Shown here: positions 8,057 through 15,699 of the stretch, one piece after another | Numbering within the stretch: position 1 is the stretch's first letter | Layout: each line of letters opens with the position of its first letter | Source: Sulfobacillus benefaciens | GTDB lineage: Bacteria > Bacillota > Sulfobacillia > Sulfobacillales > Sulfobacillaceae | Reading direction: 5' to 3' | Assembly (NCBI GenBank): GCA_003023695.1 | Contig: PXYW01000020.1 | Location: 3,166 to 47,466, forward strand | Length of the DNA stretch: 44,301 nt | The notes under the pieces: generated by a model | What the model was told of the DNA's origin: nothing | The model's database searches: none | Seen by the model: the letters and a program-made list of their open reading frames with translations, nothing else | Translations under genes and position numbers: made by a program

Positions 8057-8719
8057 ATGCAGCTAACAATCATTACTGACCTCAACAAGTGTGTGGGATG
8101 CAAAAGTTGTCAAGTATCGTGCAAGGAACACAACACCGCCGGGGCGTTCGGCCCCGTGCCCGACAACGACCCTTACCGAGATCCAGATGGGATGTGGTGG
8201 AACCGCATTGTAGGCATGGAGACCGGGGAATATCCCAATGCCGGTGTACTGTACCTGCCAAAGGCCTGCATGCATTGCTATGATGCTCCGTGTGTCCCGG
8301 TTTGTCCAACCGGGGCTTCCTACAAGCGCCAAGATAACGGCGTGGTGCTGGTTGACTACGACAGCTGCATTGGTTGCCAACTCTGCATGTGGGCGTGTCC
8401 TTATGGAGTTCGGGAATTTGATGAAGAGCACGGTGTGGTTAAAAAGTGCACGATGTGTATAGATCGTCTGGAAGATGAGAGTTTACCTGACTACGAAAGG
8501 CAACCGGCATGTGTGCAAAGCTGCCCCACCCATGCGCGCACCTTTGGCGACTTGGACGACCCTGAATCCAAGGTATCGCAATTAGTGGCCCAACGACAAG
8601 GGTTTGGGCTGCTGCCTGAACTCGGTGCCCGGCCTGCGGTACATTACCTGCCCCGACGTCCGGCTCCGGTAGTGATTGACGAAAAGGACGTACTGCGTGT
8701 GATGGAGGAACGATACTAA
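8057..8719 (+). CDS. soeB: SoeB-like ferredoxin subunit with four [4Fe-4S] clusters
   Basis: The 220-aa electron-transfer subunit of the molybdoenzyme. Sixteen cysteines fall in four groups as in DmsB/PsrB/SoeB: C12, C15, C18, C22; C71, C74, C79, C83; C104, C107, C110, C114; C131, C134, C152, C156. The motif CPTGASYKR and the repeat CPYGVREF are typical. There is no signal peptide. It should pass electrons between the catalytic subunit and the membrane quinone pool. The start ATG is preceded by AAGGAGG with ideal spacing, 10 bp after soeA. Its stop overlaps the next start as TAATG, so the subunits are translationally coupled. Confidence 0.88.
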   Translation: MQLTIITDLNKCVGCKSCQVSCKEHNTAGAFGPVPDNDPYRDPDGMWWNRIVGMETGEYPNAGVLYLPKACMHCYDAPCVPVCPTGASYKRQDNGVVLVDYDSCIGCQLCMWACPYGVREFDEEHGVVKKCTMCIDRLEDESLPDYERQPACVQSCPTHARTFGDLDDPESKVSQLVAQRQGFGLLPELGARPAVHYLPRRPAPVVIDEKDVLRVMEERY

Positions 8720-9726
8720 TGCGACCAACGACTCCGTTATTGCTAATTACGGTCCTCCAAGGGCTGTCTGGAGGGATTACACTGGCTATTGCGGCATTTA
8801 GCTTCTTGTTGCCACCTGCCAGTGACAGTATCCTTCGCAATGCGTTATTGTTAAGTTTTGCCATCGCTGTGATTGGCGGGATCTCGTCATTCTTTCATAT
8901 GCATCGTCCTCAGGCTGGCAAATATATCTTGCGCCGTCTGAAAACCTCGTGGTTAAGTCGAGAGGCCTTAACTACTGGGATTTATGCCATGATTTTGGGT
9001 GTGGTCGCTCTCGGGCCATTGGTACTTCCAGTCAACTCCTGGTGGTATTGGGTGGGTGGCGTGTTAGCCTCGATAGCAGCGCTAGCAGCCATGTTCGTCA
9101 CTGCCATGCTCTACGCCACGATTCCTGCCATGCGCAGCTGGCATTCGCCGCTCACCGTATTGTCAATGATGGCGGTGGGCTTGTCTTCAGGAGGGTATGC
9201 CATGCTAGCCCTGTTAGGGGAGAGCCATTTGGCGGCTGCCGTGCATCGTCTGGCCATCTTTATGTTGCTAGCGACCATTGTGGTGGCTGGTGTAAAACTT
9301 CTGCAATGGAAGTTGTTTCGCGATGCGCGGCGATCATTGAACGCGGCGACTGGAACAGGTATGCCGCGCGCACCGTATCGCATTATTGACACCGGGACCA
9401 CACGACCGCCTTACCACACGCAAACCCAAGTATGGCCGGATTTACCTGTATCTCTGCGAGGGGGCCTTGAAGCAGTCGTCGTCTTAACCATGGTGCTGTT
9501 GCCGCTCGGGGTCATTGTTGCCACATTGGATGGGACCGGGGCAGGGCTTCTGACCGTACTGGGGGCCATATCATTTCTATTTGGCACGTTTGTCGAGCGC
9601 TGGTTGTTTTTTGGGGATGCTACCCACAGTTCTAAGGTTTGGTTTGTAGACCAAGAAAAAGTGGGATCTCGGGTGGCAACAAATCGCCCATCTCCTGCCT
9701 TGGTTCATCGATTTCGCAATATGTAA
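8719..9726 (+). CDS. soeC: SoeC/DmsC-like membrane anchor subunit
   Basis: A 335-aa integral membrane protein with about eight hydrophobic helices. The hallmark of the DmsC/SoeC family is present in the first cytoplasmic stretch: FFHMHRP followed by LKTSWLSRE. Subunits of this kind anchor the complex and exchange electrons with quinone. A polar loop of about 50 residues (around 205-255) separates the helices. The C-terminal 25 residues are soluble. The start ATG overlaps the soeB stop. The three-gene order A-B-C matches known SoeABC operons. Confidence 0.8.
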   Translation: MRPTTPLLLITVLQGLSGGITLAIAAFSFLLPPASDSILRNALLLSFAIAVIGGISSFFHMHRPQAGKYILRRLKTSWLSREALTTGIYAMILGVVALGPLVLPVNSWWYWVGGVLASIAALAAMFVTAMLYATIPAMRSWHSPLTVLSMMAVGLSSGGYAMLALLGESHLAAAVHRLAIFMLLATIVVAGVKLLQWKLFRDARRSLNAATGTGMPRAPYRIIDTGTTRPPYHTQTQVWPDLPVSLRGGLEAVVVLTMVLLPLGVIVATLDGTGAGLLTVLGAISFLFGTFVERWLFFGDATHSSKVWFVDQEKVGSRVATNRPSPALVHRFRNM

Positions 9727-9741
9727 GGGAGCCGAAGGGGT

Positions 9742-10662
9742 ATGCGCTGGTATTTCATCGGCAACGATGCAGTGGAAAGTCCCGATGGGCAACTGGGCAT
9801 TCAGATGGCAAGTGCTGTTGCCGACTTGGGACAGGAAGTCTCTGCTAGTGGATTGGGGCGCGGATTTAAGCCGGCGCCCCGGTTTTTTGGCGGATCCCGG
9901 ATCACTGTGGGATGCGGTCAGGGTCGACGCGGTCAAATTCTTTTGACCACCCGTCGGGTGGAGAGCTTACATGGGTACCAGTACCTGGTGACGACCGATC
10001 CCGCGACTGCTTCAGTGTCCGCGCCCTGGGCAAAATATTTACCCCATCCTGTGGATCCGCTATACTTTGACAAACGGGATTCTGGGTCTGTATTTGACGT
10101 CACCCGGCAACTGCATTTAGAACATCGGCCGCGATTGGTATTTGGAGGAAATTATCACGATGGGCCTGGGCTTAGTGTGTTGTTGACAACGGCGCGTCAA
10201 GTGATAAACCACCAAGGCGAACTGATTTTGCTTAACGGACTGCCATTGCGATCGCAATTGGCTCCCGTAGTTCAACATCTGGGCCTGGTCGATGTGGTGA
10301 TATTTGCGCCTTTGTTGACGACTGCCATGGAAGCCGCATTGTTGCATAGTGCAGACCTCTATGTGGATCCAACGGATAGCGGGCCGAGTTCTGTACCCCT
10401 GCTCAAAGCGTTGGCTGCAGGGCTGCCTGCGGTGACCTGGAACACCCGTGAAGTCCAAGAAATTACCGGTGGGGCCACATTGCTCGTGGATCGGGATCGA
10501 GGCGAGGTGTGGCCCGATGCGGTACGAGAGGCCTTAGAAAACGAACGGCTGCGCGAACGAATGATTGAACGGGGCTTGGCAGTGATAGGGCAGCATAACA
10601 GTCGACGGGTTGGTGCCCAGTTGATTGAATGGGCCAAGAAATGGGGACTTGATGATGGCTGA
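9742..10662 (+). CDS. Glycosyltransferase, GT4-like
   Basis: A 306-aa protein whose C-terminal half resembles the nucleotide-sugar-binding domain of GT4 glycosyltransferases: LLHSADLYVDPTDSGPSSVP, then LLKALAAGLPAVTW and TREVQEI followed by GGATLLVDRD. The N-terminal acceptor domain is short and diverged (the family is usually 350-400 aa). It lies 15 bp after soeC with a GAAGGGG ribosome site and overlaps the next gene by 8 bp, so it is part of the soe transcript. Why a glycosyltransferase sits here is unclear. It may belong to the exopolysaccharide genes further along the window. Confidence 0.62.
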   Translation: MRWYFIGNDAVESPDGQLGIQMASAVADLGQEVSASGLGRGFKPAPRFFGGSRITVGCGQGRRGQILLTTRRVESLHGYQYLVTTDPATASVSAPWAKYLPHPVDPLYFDKRDSGSVFDVTRQLHLEHRPRLVFGGNYHDGPGLSVLLTTARQVINHQGELILLNGLPLRSQLAPVVQHLGLVDVVIFAPLLTTAMEAALLHSADLYVDPTDSGPSSVPLLKALAAGLPAVTWNTREVQEITGGATLLVDRDRGEVWPDAVREALENERLRERMIERGLAVIGQHNSRRVGAQLIEWAKKWGLDDG

Positions 10663-11242
10663 AAATATTGCTGCCGATCCATTGTTAGCCGTAGGCATAA
10701 CGGGATTGGGGGACCAGGTGCCCGCCCAATTCGCCTCATGGGTGGATAGGGGCATCATGATACTGCAGCGGCCGACTCATTCTTGGGATCCACGATTAGT
10801 GTGGCCTTTGGAAAGTCCCGGGGTCGGCATTGCCGTGGGAGCCGTGAATTCAGACCCCATCGTCAGGTTCTTGGGCGGATGGCCTCAAGGCCAGATTGCG
10901 CTAGCCCTACAGAGAATTTTAGAATTTATTGCCTATGGTCGGCTGGAGTTGTCCCCGCTGACTCAAGTGGACTTGAGGAAACTGGTGGACCCAGTGCTGG
11001 TCACCATCATGACCACGCCGGGATGAGGGCATTGCGGACATGCGGTGCGCATGTTTGCTCAGTGTGCTCAAATCAACCCCCTGATTCGAGTGACAGTGAT
11101 AGGACTGGAGTATCATTCCCATTTAATTCCAATGTTTGATATTCGGCGGACGCCGCAAATTTTTCTCAACCATCAGAGCTGGAACGCACCGGTCAACGAA
11201 TGGATTGTCGCTCAAGCCTTGAGGAATATTATCAAAGAATAA
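10655..11242 (+). CDS. Putative selenoprotein: thioredoxin-fold (AhpF N-terminal/PDO-like) with in-frame TGA in a UGHC motif
   Basis: Reading ATG 10655 to TAA 11242 gives 195 residues if the TGA at 11024-11026 is read as selenocysteine (residue 124). The segment reads VTIMTTPG-U-GHC-GHAVRMFAQ, followed by a helix, a strand, and RRTPQIFLN with the cis-Pro typical of thioredoxin folds. This matches the second half of the AhpF N-terminal domain, where the motif is CHNC. The first half contains IVRFLGGWPQGQ, like the tail of a first, redox-dead thioredoxin unit. Both parts are in one frame, homology runs straight through the TGA, and a SECIS-like hairpin follows. The start has GGGGA 7 nt upstream and overlaps the glycosyltransferase. 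The stop lies against the ribosome site of the TauE gene. The alternative is a nonsense mutation or sequencing error, giving two fragments. Confidence 0.75.
11034..11058 (+). promoter_or_regulatory. Putative bacterial SECIS element
   Basis: A hairpin lies just after the TGA. Bases 11034-11043 pair with 11049-11058: eight Watson-Crick pairs, six of them forming a perfect apical stem ACATGC/GCATGT, plus two G-U pairs. The loop is GGTGC (11044-11048). Seventeen bases separate the TGA from the loop. Bacterial SECIS elements have a short apical loop with G in the first two positions at this distance, and E. coli fdhF has GGUCU in the loop. It lies inside the coding sequence, as bacterial SECIS elements do. 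Confidence 0.7.
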
Positions 11243-11254
11243 GGGGGAGTGAGC

Positions 11255-12037
11255 TTGACTTCGTTGCAAATAGTGTTGGCGGTCTTTTCCGGGTTAATTG
11301 TCGGCTTCTCATTAGGCTTGATTGGCGGCGGGGGATCTATCCTCGCTGTGCCCTTGCTGATGTACTTGGTTGGCTTGAACCGTCCCCACTTGGTTATTGG
11401 GACTACCGCGTTGGCCGTGTCCATCAACGCATATCTTAATCTCTATCCACATTGGCGTGCTGGTCACGTGAAATGGAAGGCAGCCATCGTGTTTGCCATC
11501 CCCGGAATATTAGGTGATTTTGTAGGGTCCACTGTCGGGAAACTGGTTAATGGCAAGGATCTGTTGTTCTTATTTGCGCTTCTAATGCTCGTTGTAGCGG
11601 TGTTGATGTTAAGGCCGGGCAAAGGCGGTACGGGCCAGGGCTATCAGTGGAGCGCAAAGGACTATAAAAAAGTGGTGCCCGCTGGGTTTGTGGTGGGTTT
11701 GGTCTCCGGTTTCTTTGGCATCGGAGGCGGATTTTTAATTGTGCCTGGGCTGGTGTTTTCTACCGGAATGCCGCTCATCATGGCGATTGGCTCCTCTTTG
11801 TTTTCGGTGGGCACTTTTGGACTGACCACCGCTATCAATTACGCTCTGTCGGGCTTGGTGGCATGGATGGTGGTCGTCGAATATGTGGGCGGCGGCTTAT
11901 TAGGAGGCTTTTTGGGTGCGCGGCTGGCCACTCGACTTAGTGGCCAAAAACGCGTGTTAAATTATGTATTTTCTGGAATCATCGTGATAGTGGCATTGTA
12001 CATGCTAGACCTGAATATTTCCGCCTTGCATCTCTAA
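11255..12037 (+). CDS. TauE/SafE-family permease (putative sulfite/sulfonate exporter)
   Basis: A protein of about 260 aa, nearly all hydrophobic, with about eight helices. The two repeat hallmarks of the TauE/SafE (DUF81) family are present: GLIGGGGSILAVPLL in the first half and GFFGIGGGFLIVPGL in the second. Family members move sulfite, sulfoacetate or other C1/C2 sulfur anions across the membrane. Placed behind SoeABC and the thioredoxin-like gene, it probably handles sulfite or a related anion. TTG 11255 is preferred because AGGGGGAG ends 5 nt before it. GTG 11249 overlaps that site. Confidence 0.8.
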   Translation: MTSLQIVLAVFSGLIVGFSLGLIGGGGSILAVPLLMYLVGLNRPHLVIGTTALAVSINAYLNLYPHWRAGHVKWKAAIVFAIPGILGDFVGSTVGKLVNGKDLLFLFALLMLVVAVLMLRPGKGGTGQGYQWSAKDYKKVVPAGFVVGLVSGFFGIGGGFLIVPGLVFSTGMPLIMAIGSSLFSVGTFGLTTAINYALSGLVAWMVVVEYVGGGLLGGFLGARLATRLSGQKRVLNYVFSGIIVIVALYMLDLNISALHL

Positions 12038-12090
12038 CCTATTGAAACCTTTTATCGGTGGGATCCGTTAAACCGTCGAGGGTCGATTTT

Positions 12091-12099
12091 TGTTACAAT
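12091..12099 (+). promoter_or_regulatory. Extended -10 promoter
   Basis: TGTTACAAT (TGnTACAAT) stands about 28 bp before the ligase-like start at 12127. It separates this gene from the soe operon and supports the downstream start, because the longer frame from 12058 would begin upstream of the promoter. Confidence 0.45.
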
Positions 12100-12126
12100 G
12101 AGGCGAGCAAGAGCGGGAGGTACATA

Positions 12127-13404
12127 TTGGTGTCGCAGTGGGTTACTGCTGTGTTTTCAGTTGTAGGCTTTGTTATGGGTATCAGGTGGCGGCGGCTCTC
12201 CTGGCTTTGGTTTATCCTGGCTGCGGTGGGCGTCGAAGTTATTCACGCGTTTCATCCCGGGCTAGCCCAATATGGTCCGTGGATCGGCGTATGGTTGGGA
12301 ACGTTTTTAGGAGAATTGCCAGTGTGGCGCCAATCATGGGATTGGGTCGGGAAAAATTTTCGCTCTATGTGGTGGGCTGTAGGCTATTTGGTGATTCTGG
12401 CCATTGCCACCATCGTCGGTATTGATCGTTCAGTGTCGGTACGCTATGCGGTAGGGGTCCCGGCGGTATTATGGGTGGTGGCGATTTATCTTCCGCGATT
12501 GGTGCGTGACGGTGATCTCTCAGCGCGGAAAATCGTTCGAGCCTGGGCGGTTTTGGGAGCCGTTTTTAGCGTGTCGGCGGGGATTGCTGCCGTCGGATTT
12601 CATAGCGGATTTCCGGTGCCGGTGGGACGTCACGTGATTTTAGCCTGGCAATGGCCCTTTGCCAACAAAAACACCTTGGGATTACTCATGGCGTTGGCGG
12701 TGCCAGCGGCTTTCGGCCTGATTTTCTACCCGGGCAGGCAGTGGGGAGGTCGTGGATTAGCCATTGTGCTAGCCATCCTGGTCATTATAGGAGACGCACT
12801 AAGCTATGCGCGTTCAGGTTGGATAGCGTCGTTGATAGGGATGGGTGTGTTTACCTTAGCCTACTTTGGGCGGCGAGGTGTCATCGGGATGGTGATTGGC
12901 ATTCCGACCGCGGCGATTTTGTTAGTGCTGAAAACAGGGTTTAAGCGCTGGGCCCTCTTATGGGATAAGGGGTTAAACGGTCGCATCGTATTGTGGAAAG
13001 CAGGATTGTCCGCGTTGCATCATAGATGGTGGTTTGGTGTAGGGCCTGGCAATTCGCCACAGGCACTGCTGCCTTATGTTCCTAAGATTTACGCCGGTCT
13101 TACGCCGCAAGACAGTATACTGCGTACCGCCGTCGAACTTGGGTTAATTGGGCTGGGTATATGGCTGGTCATCGTAGTGGGCGCGGTGATAAAATCCGGC
13201 ACCACGTTTTGGTCGGTCAAAAATCTAAAATTGCCGCGGTGGGAAACGAGTATGGTTGCCGCCCTCCTATTAGCAACGTTAGCACAACAGATGGTGGAAT
13301 CGGCCTTTCTTGGCGGAATATCGTTTGGTGACTTCTTTTTTACCATGCTTATTGGCTGGGTTTGGTTTGTGTTTGATGGCAAGGATCTGCACAACCCAGA
13401 TTGA
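12127..13404 (+). CDS. O-antigen ligase / Wzy-like membrane protein
   Basis: A polytopic membrane protein of about 425 aa. It carries the pattern of the O-antigen ligase/polymerase family: WPFANKNTLG, then YARSGWIA (the S-x-S/R-x-x-W segment) and NGRIVLWKAG followed by WFGVGPGNSP. This last large extracytoplasmic segment holds the conserved residues of the family. It would polymerise or attach polysaccharide units on the outer face of the membrane. GGGAGG at 12115-12120 fits TTG 12127 (6 nt) or GTG 12130 (9 nt). An intrinsic terminator follows. Other exopolysaccharide-type genes lie at 15700, 26043 and 27101. Confidence 0.75.
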   Translation: MVSQWVTAVFSVVGFVMGIRWRRLSWLWFILAAVGVEVIHAFHPGLAQYGPWIGVWLGTFLGELPVWRQSWDWVGKNFRSMWWAVGYLVILAIATIVGIDRSVSVRYAVGVPAVLWVVAIYLPRLVRDGDLSARKIVRAWAVLGAVFSVSAGIAAVGFHSGFPVPVGRHVILAWQWPFANKNTLGLLMALAVPAAFGLIFYPGRQWGGRGLAIVLAILVIIGDALSYARSGWIASLIGMGVFTLAYFGRRGVIGMVIGIPTAAILLVLKTGFKRWALLWDKGLNGRIVLWKAGLSALHHRWWFGVGPGNSPQALLPYVPKIYAGLTPQDSILRTAVELGLIGLGIWLVIVVGAVIKSGTTFWSVKNLKLPRWETSMVAALLLATLAQQMVESAFLGGISFGDFFFTMLIGWVWFVFDGKDLHNPD

Positions 13405-13443
13405 CAATGCGTGAAAAAGCCCAATACCACTACTGAAACTCAG

Positions 13444-13468
13444 AGCCTGGTTAAATCACCAGGCTTTT
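13444..13468 (+). terminator. Rho-independent terminator
   Basis: A perfect 8-bp stem AGCCTGGT/ACCAGGCT with 6-nt loop TAAATC is followed by TTTTG. It lies 40 bp after the ligase-like gene. Confidence 0.75.
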
Positions 13469-13494
13469 GACAATGTTACACTTACGGCAAAGAA

Positions 13495-13512
13495 TCCTAA
13501 AAAAATTTAGGA
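13495..13512. promoter_or_regulatory. 18-bp inverted repeat upstream of fmdE-like gene (possible operator)
   Basis: TCCTAAA-AAAA-TTTAGGA is a perfect 7-4-7 dyad, 19 bp before the predicted -35 box. It looks like a regulator site. The regulator is unknown. Confidence 0.4.
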
Positions 13513-13531
13513 AAAAAATTTCCATAAGGAC

Positions 13532-13559
13532 TTGATTATTTGATCGTGAAGGGTATCAT
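13532..13559 (+). promoter_or_regulatory. Promoter of the fmdE-tauE pair
   Basis: TTGATT (13532-13537), a 16-bp spacer, then TATCAT (13554-13559). CATAAT at 13557-13562 is an alternative -10. Confidence 0.4.
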
Positions 13560-13595
13560 AATAGATAGAACGAACAATCAATTGGGGGGTTGATT

Positions 13596-14255
13596 ATGAT
13601 GGCATCATTTGTAGAAACCGTGATTACGGACGAAGAGTTAAAGGCAGCTCAAGCGTTTCATGGTCACAAATGTCCGGCTATGCCTCAAGGGCTTCGTGCC
13701 GGACATATCGCTATGGATATCTTAGGGGTTCAACGGGCACGTGGCGGCGGTGAACTGGTGGCCGTAGTGGAGACTGGGTACCATCATTTTTCCGGGTGTT
13801 TTGCCGATGGTGTCATGGTGGCTACCGGATGCACATTGGGCAAAGGCAATTTGGTACAAAAACCCTTAGGCAAATTTGCCTTAACGTTGATAGACCCGAA
13901 AACAGGCCGGGCGGTTCGAGTAACCCCAGGGTATGAGCGGATGAGTCAGTGTTTGAATATGGACTTTTTCACATTGCGGGCGCAAGGAGTGCCGCCCTAC
14001 GAACTTGATCCTGCCGTGGTGGAACCATTGATTCAAGACGTCTTAACTCGACCCTGGCAAGAAATATTCTCTGTAAAAGAGTTTGCCCAATATCCGTTTG
14101 AAAAAGTGCCGGAGGACTTTAGTGCGGTTCAATGTGCCGGCTGCGGTGAATTAGTCGTCACCAGTTATGCCCACAAATTTCAGGACCAATGGTATTGCGA
14201 GCCATGCCTCAACGAAATGCTTCATGCGGGCTACCGTGTGAGTGAAACCCGGTGA
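13596..14255 (+). CDS. FmdE-family protein with C-terminal zinc ribbon
   Basis: A 219-aa protein with the FmdE domain (named for the molybdenum formylmethanofuran dehydrogenase operon). It has FHGHKCPAMPQGLRAG near the N-terminus (H22, H24, C26), ETGYHHFSGC and ATGCTLGKGN. The C-terminal ribbon has C180-x2-C183 and C201-x2-C204. The fold binds metal and often accompanies molybdenum enzymes in bacteria that lack methanofuran. Its exact role is unknown. ATG 13596 has GGGGGG 6 nt upstream. It is followed after 6 bp by a TauE permease, so the two are one unit. This is not an enzyme of methanogenesis in this setting. Confidence 0.85.
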   Translation: MMASFVETVITDEELKAAQAFHGHKCPAMPQGLRAGHIAMDILGVQRARGGGELVAVVETGYHHFSGCFADGVMVATGCTLGKGNLVQKPLGKFALTLIDPKTGRAVRVTPGYERMSQCLNMDFFTLRAQGVPPYELDPAVVEPLIQDVLTRPWQEIFSVKEFAQYPFEKVPEDFSAVQCAGCGELVVTSYAHKFQDQWYCEPCLNEMLHAGYRVSETR

Positions 14256-14261
14256 TCTGCC

Positions 14262-14996
14262 ATGCTAACCTTGGCAGTGGTTCTTATCTTTTTGGTTTCC
14301 ATGCTGTTTGCCATGTTAGGTATGGGTGGCGGAATGTTGCACGTGCCGATCCTGTTATGGATAGGCTATGATTTGAAGACCGTCGCCCAACCATTAGGGA
14401 TTTTGCTCAATGGCTTAACCAGTCTTATGGCCCTGGTTATTTATTGGCGGCACGGGTTGGTGGATTGGAAGGGTAGTCTGCCCATGGCGATTACCGCACT
14501 GGCGCTGGCGCCCGTCGGGGCGATCGTGGCAAAAACTATACCCACTCAAGTGCTCATGGGGATTTTTATTGCAGTAATTGTGCTGGCCGCGCTCCGCACG
14601 TTGCAAAGCCTGCGTCAGCCCGAGCCTACGGACAAAGTCACAGGCCGGCGATGGATATGGGCATCGCTGGGAGTCGGGTTGGCCGCGTTGGCCGGGGGAA
14701 TGCTGGGACTCGGGGGCGGCACCTTCATCAGCCCGCTGCTCATGTGGATGGGATATCCGACCAAGAAGGCAGTGGCTACCACCGCCTATATTGTAACTTT
14801 TTCCAGTTTCTCCGGATTTCTTGGGCGTTTGCCCTATTTCAAAGCTCCTGACTTGCTAGTGATTGTGTTGTCGGTCACCGTGTTGATAGCCGCTGGGTTG
14901 GGGAGCCAACTCATGGCTACGCGGGCCAAACCCAAATGGATTAAGACGGCTTATGCTGCATTGCTGATATTAGTGGGCTTAAAATTGGCTTTATAG
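14262..14996 (+). CDS. TauE/SafE-family permease, second copy
   Basis: A 244-aa membrane protein with the family repeats MLGMGGGMLHVPILL and GMLGLGGGTFISPLL, each starting a half of about four helices. It differs clearly from the permease at 11255. It is coupled to the FmdE-like gene (6-bp gap, no strong ribosome site of its own), so its substrate may be tied to the function of that protein. A sulfur anion or an organic acid is possible. It ends at a strong terminator shared with the convergent TetR gene. Confidence 0.8.
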   Translation: MLTLAVVLIFLVSMLFAMLGMGGGMLHVPILLWIGYDLKTVAQPLGILLNGLTSLMALVIYWRHGLVDWKGSLPMAITALALAPVGAIVAKTIPTQVLMGIFIAVIVLAALRTLQSLRQPEPTDKVTGRRWIWASLGVGLAALAGGMLGLGGGTFISPLLMWMGYPTKKAVATTAYIVTFSSFSGFLGRLPYFKAPDLLVIVLSVTVLIAAGLGSQLMATRAKPKWIKTAYAALLILVGLKLAL

Positions 14997-15011
14997 GCAG
15001 TGTGTGTTTCG

Positions 15012-15045
15012 GACCCGTCTGGGGTTACTCAGACGGGTCTTGTAT
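15012..15045 (+). terminator. Terminator overlapping the tetR 3' end
   Basis: A perfect 10-bp stem GACCCGTCTG/CAGACGGGTC with an 8-nt loop is followed by TTGTATTT. The hairpin includes the last codons of the convergent TetR gene, so it may serve both strands. Confidence 0.65.
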
Positions 15046-15627
15046 TTGATATCCCAACATGGTTAAGATATCATCCGCGACCTCCTGCTCGGGCCAAGGG
15101 CTATGGCCGTCAACATGCCATCGGGTTACCAAGGCAAAGAGAATGCCCAGCACTGCTTGGGCTGCGAAATCAGGCGCCAGGTCACGACGGAATTCTCCGG
15201 AATTTTGTCCAGCGACAATGACGGCAACCATTCGGCCAGCCGTAACGTCGCTTAACTGAGTCTTTAACAGGGTGGAAATTTTGGGATGCCACGTGGTATG
15301 CGATAACATTTGGAATAAGATTTGGCGGTTTAAGGGATCCCCATAAACATTGTAATAGACGTGAACCAGATGGCGAATAATATCAGCGCTAGAGACTGTA
15401 TTGGACATGGCGGTGAGCAGTTGTTGAGCTTGAGATAAGGGAGACGAGTCTTCTACGACTGCTAAAAACAAGGCCTCTTTGTCTTTAAAGTACCAAAAAA
15501 TCAAACTGGTGGTGGAAATGCCCGCTGCGCGGGCAATGTCGCGCATTGAAGCTCGAAATCCTTTTTCCGCAAAGACCACGCGTGCTCCTTGGATGATGTG
15601 GTCGCGGGTGGAGGGGGAAGCCTCCAT
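15025..15627 (-). CDS. TetR-family transcriptional regulator
   Basis: A 200-aa regulator with a standard N-terminal TetR helix-turn-helix: TRDHIIQGARVVFAEKGF, then ASMRDIARAAGISTTSL and FWYFKDKEALF. The ligand-binding C-terminal domain gives no clue to the inducer. GGGAGG stands 9 nt before ATG. It lies 72 bp downstream of the sugar transferase on the same strand and has its own likely promoter, so it may regulate itself or its neighbours. Confidence 0.88.
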   Translation of the reverse strand: MEASPSTRDHIIQGARVVFAEKGFRASMRDIARAAGISTTSLIFWYFKDKEALFLAVVEDSSPLSQAQQLLTAMSNTVSSADIIRHLVHVYYNVYGDPLNRQILFQMLSHTTWHPKISTLLKTQLSDVTAGRMVAVIVAGQNSGEFRRDLAPDFAAQAVLGILFALVTRWHVDGHSPWPEQEVADDILTMLGYQIQDPSE

Positions 15628-15649
15628 TGCTCTTGCCTCCCAATATCAG

Positions 15650-15678
15650 AGTATAACCTCAACAACCGTAGGTCATAA
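15650..15678 (-). promoter_or_regulatory. Possible tetR promoter
   Basis: On the - strand: TTATGA, 17-bp spacer, TATACT, about 23 bp before the tetR start. Confidence 0.4.
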
Positions 15679-15699
15679 GATTCCCACGTTGTCTTCTGG

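Noticed and set aside
11024..11026. TGA as an ordinary stop, giving two separate small genes (10655-11026 and 11045-11242)
   Set aside because: The second part has no ribosome site and starts inside the CxxC region. The frame, the thioredoxin-fold homology and the hairpin continue across the TGA. An error or nonsense mutation remains possible and is listed as a refutation test.
11029..11048. Alternative 7-bp hairpin GCATTGC/GCGGTGC with loop GGACAT
   Set aside because: It needs two G-U pairs and its loop is only 9 nt after the TGA, too close for a bacterial SECIS. The hairpin at 11034-11058 is longer and correctly spaced.
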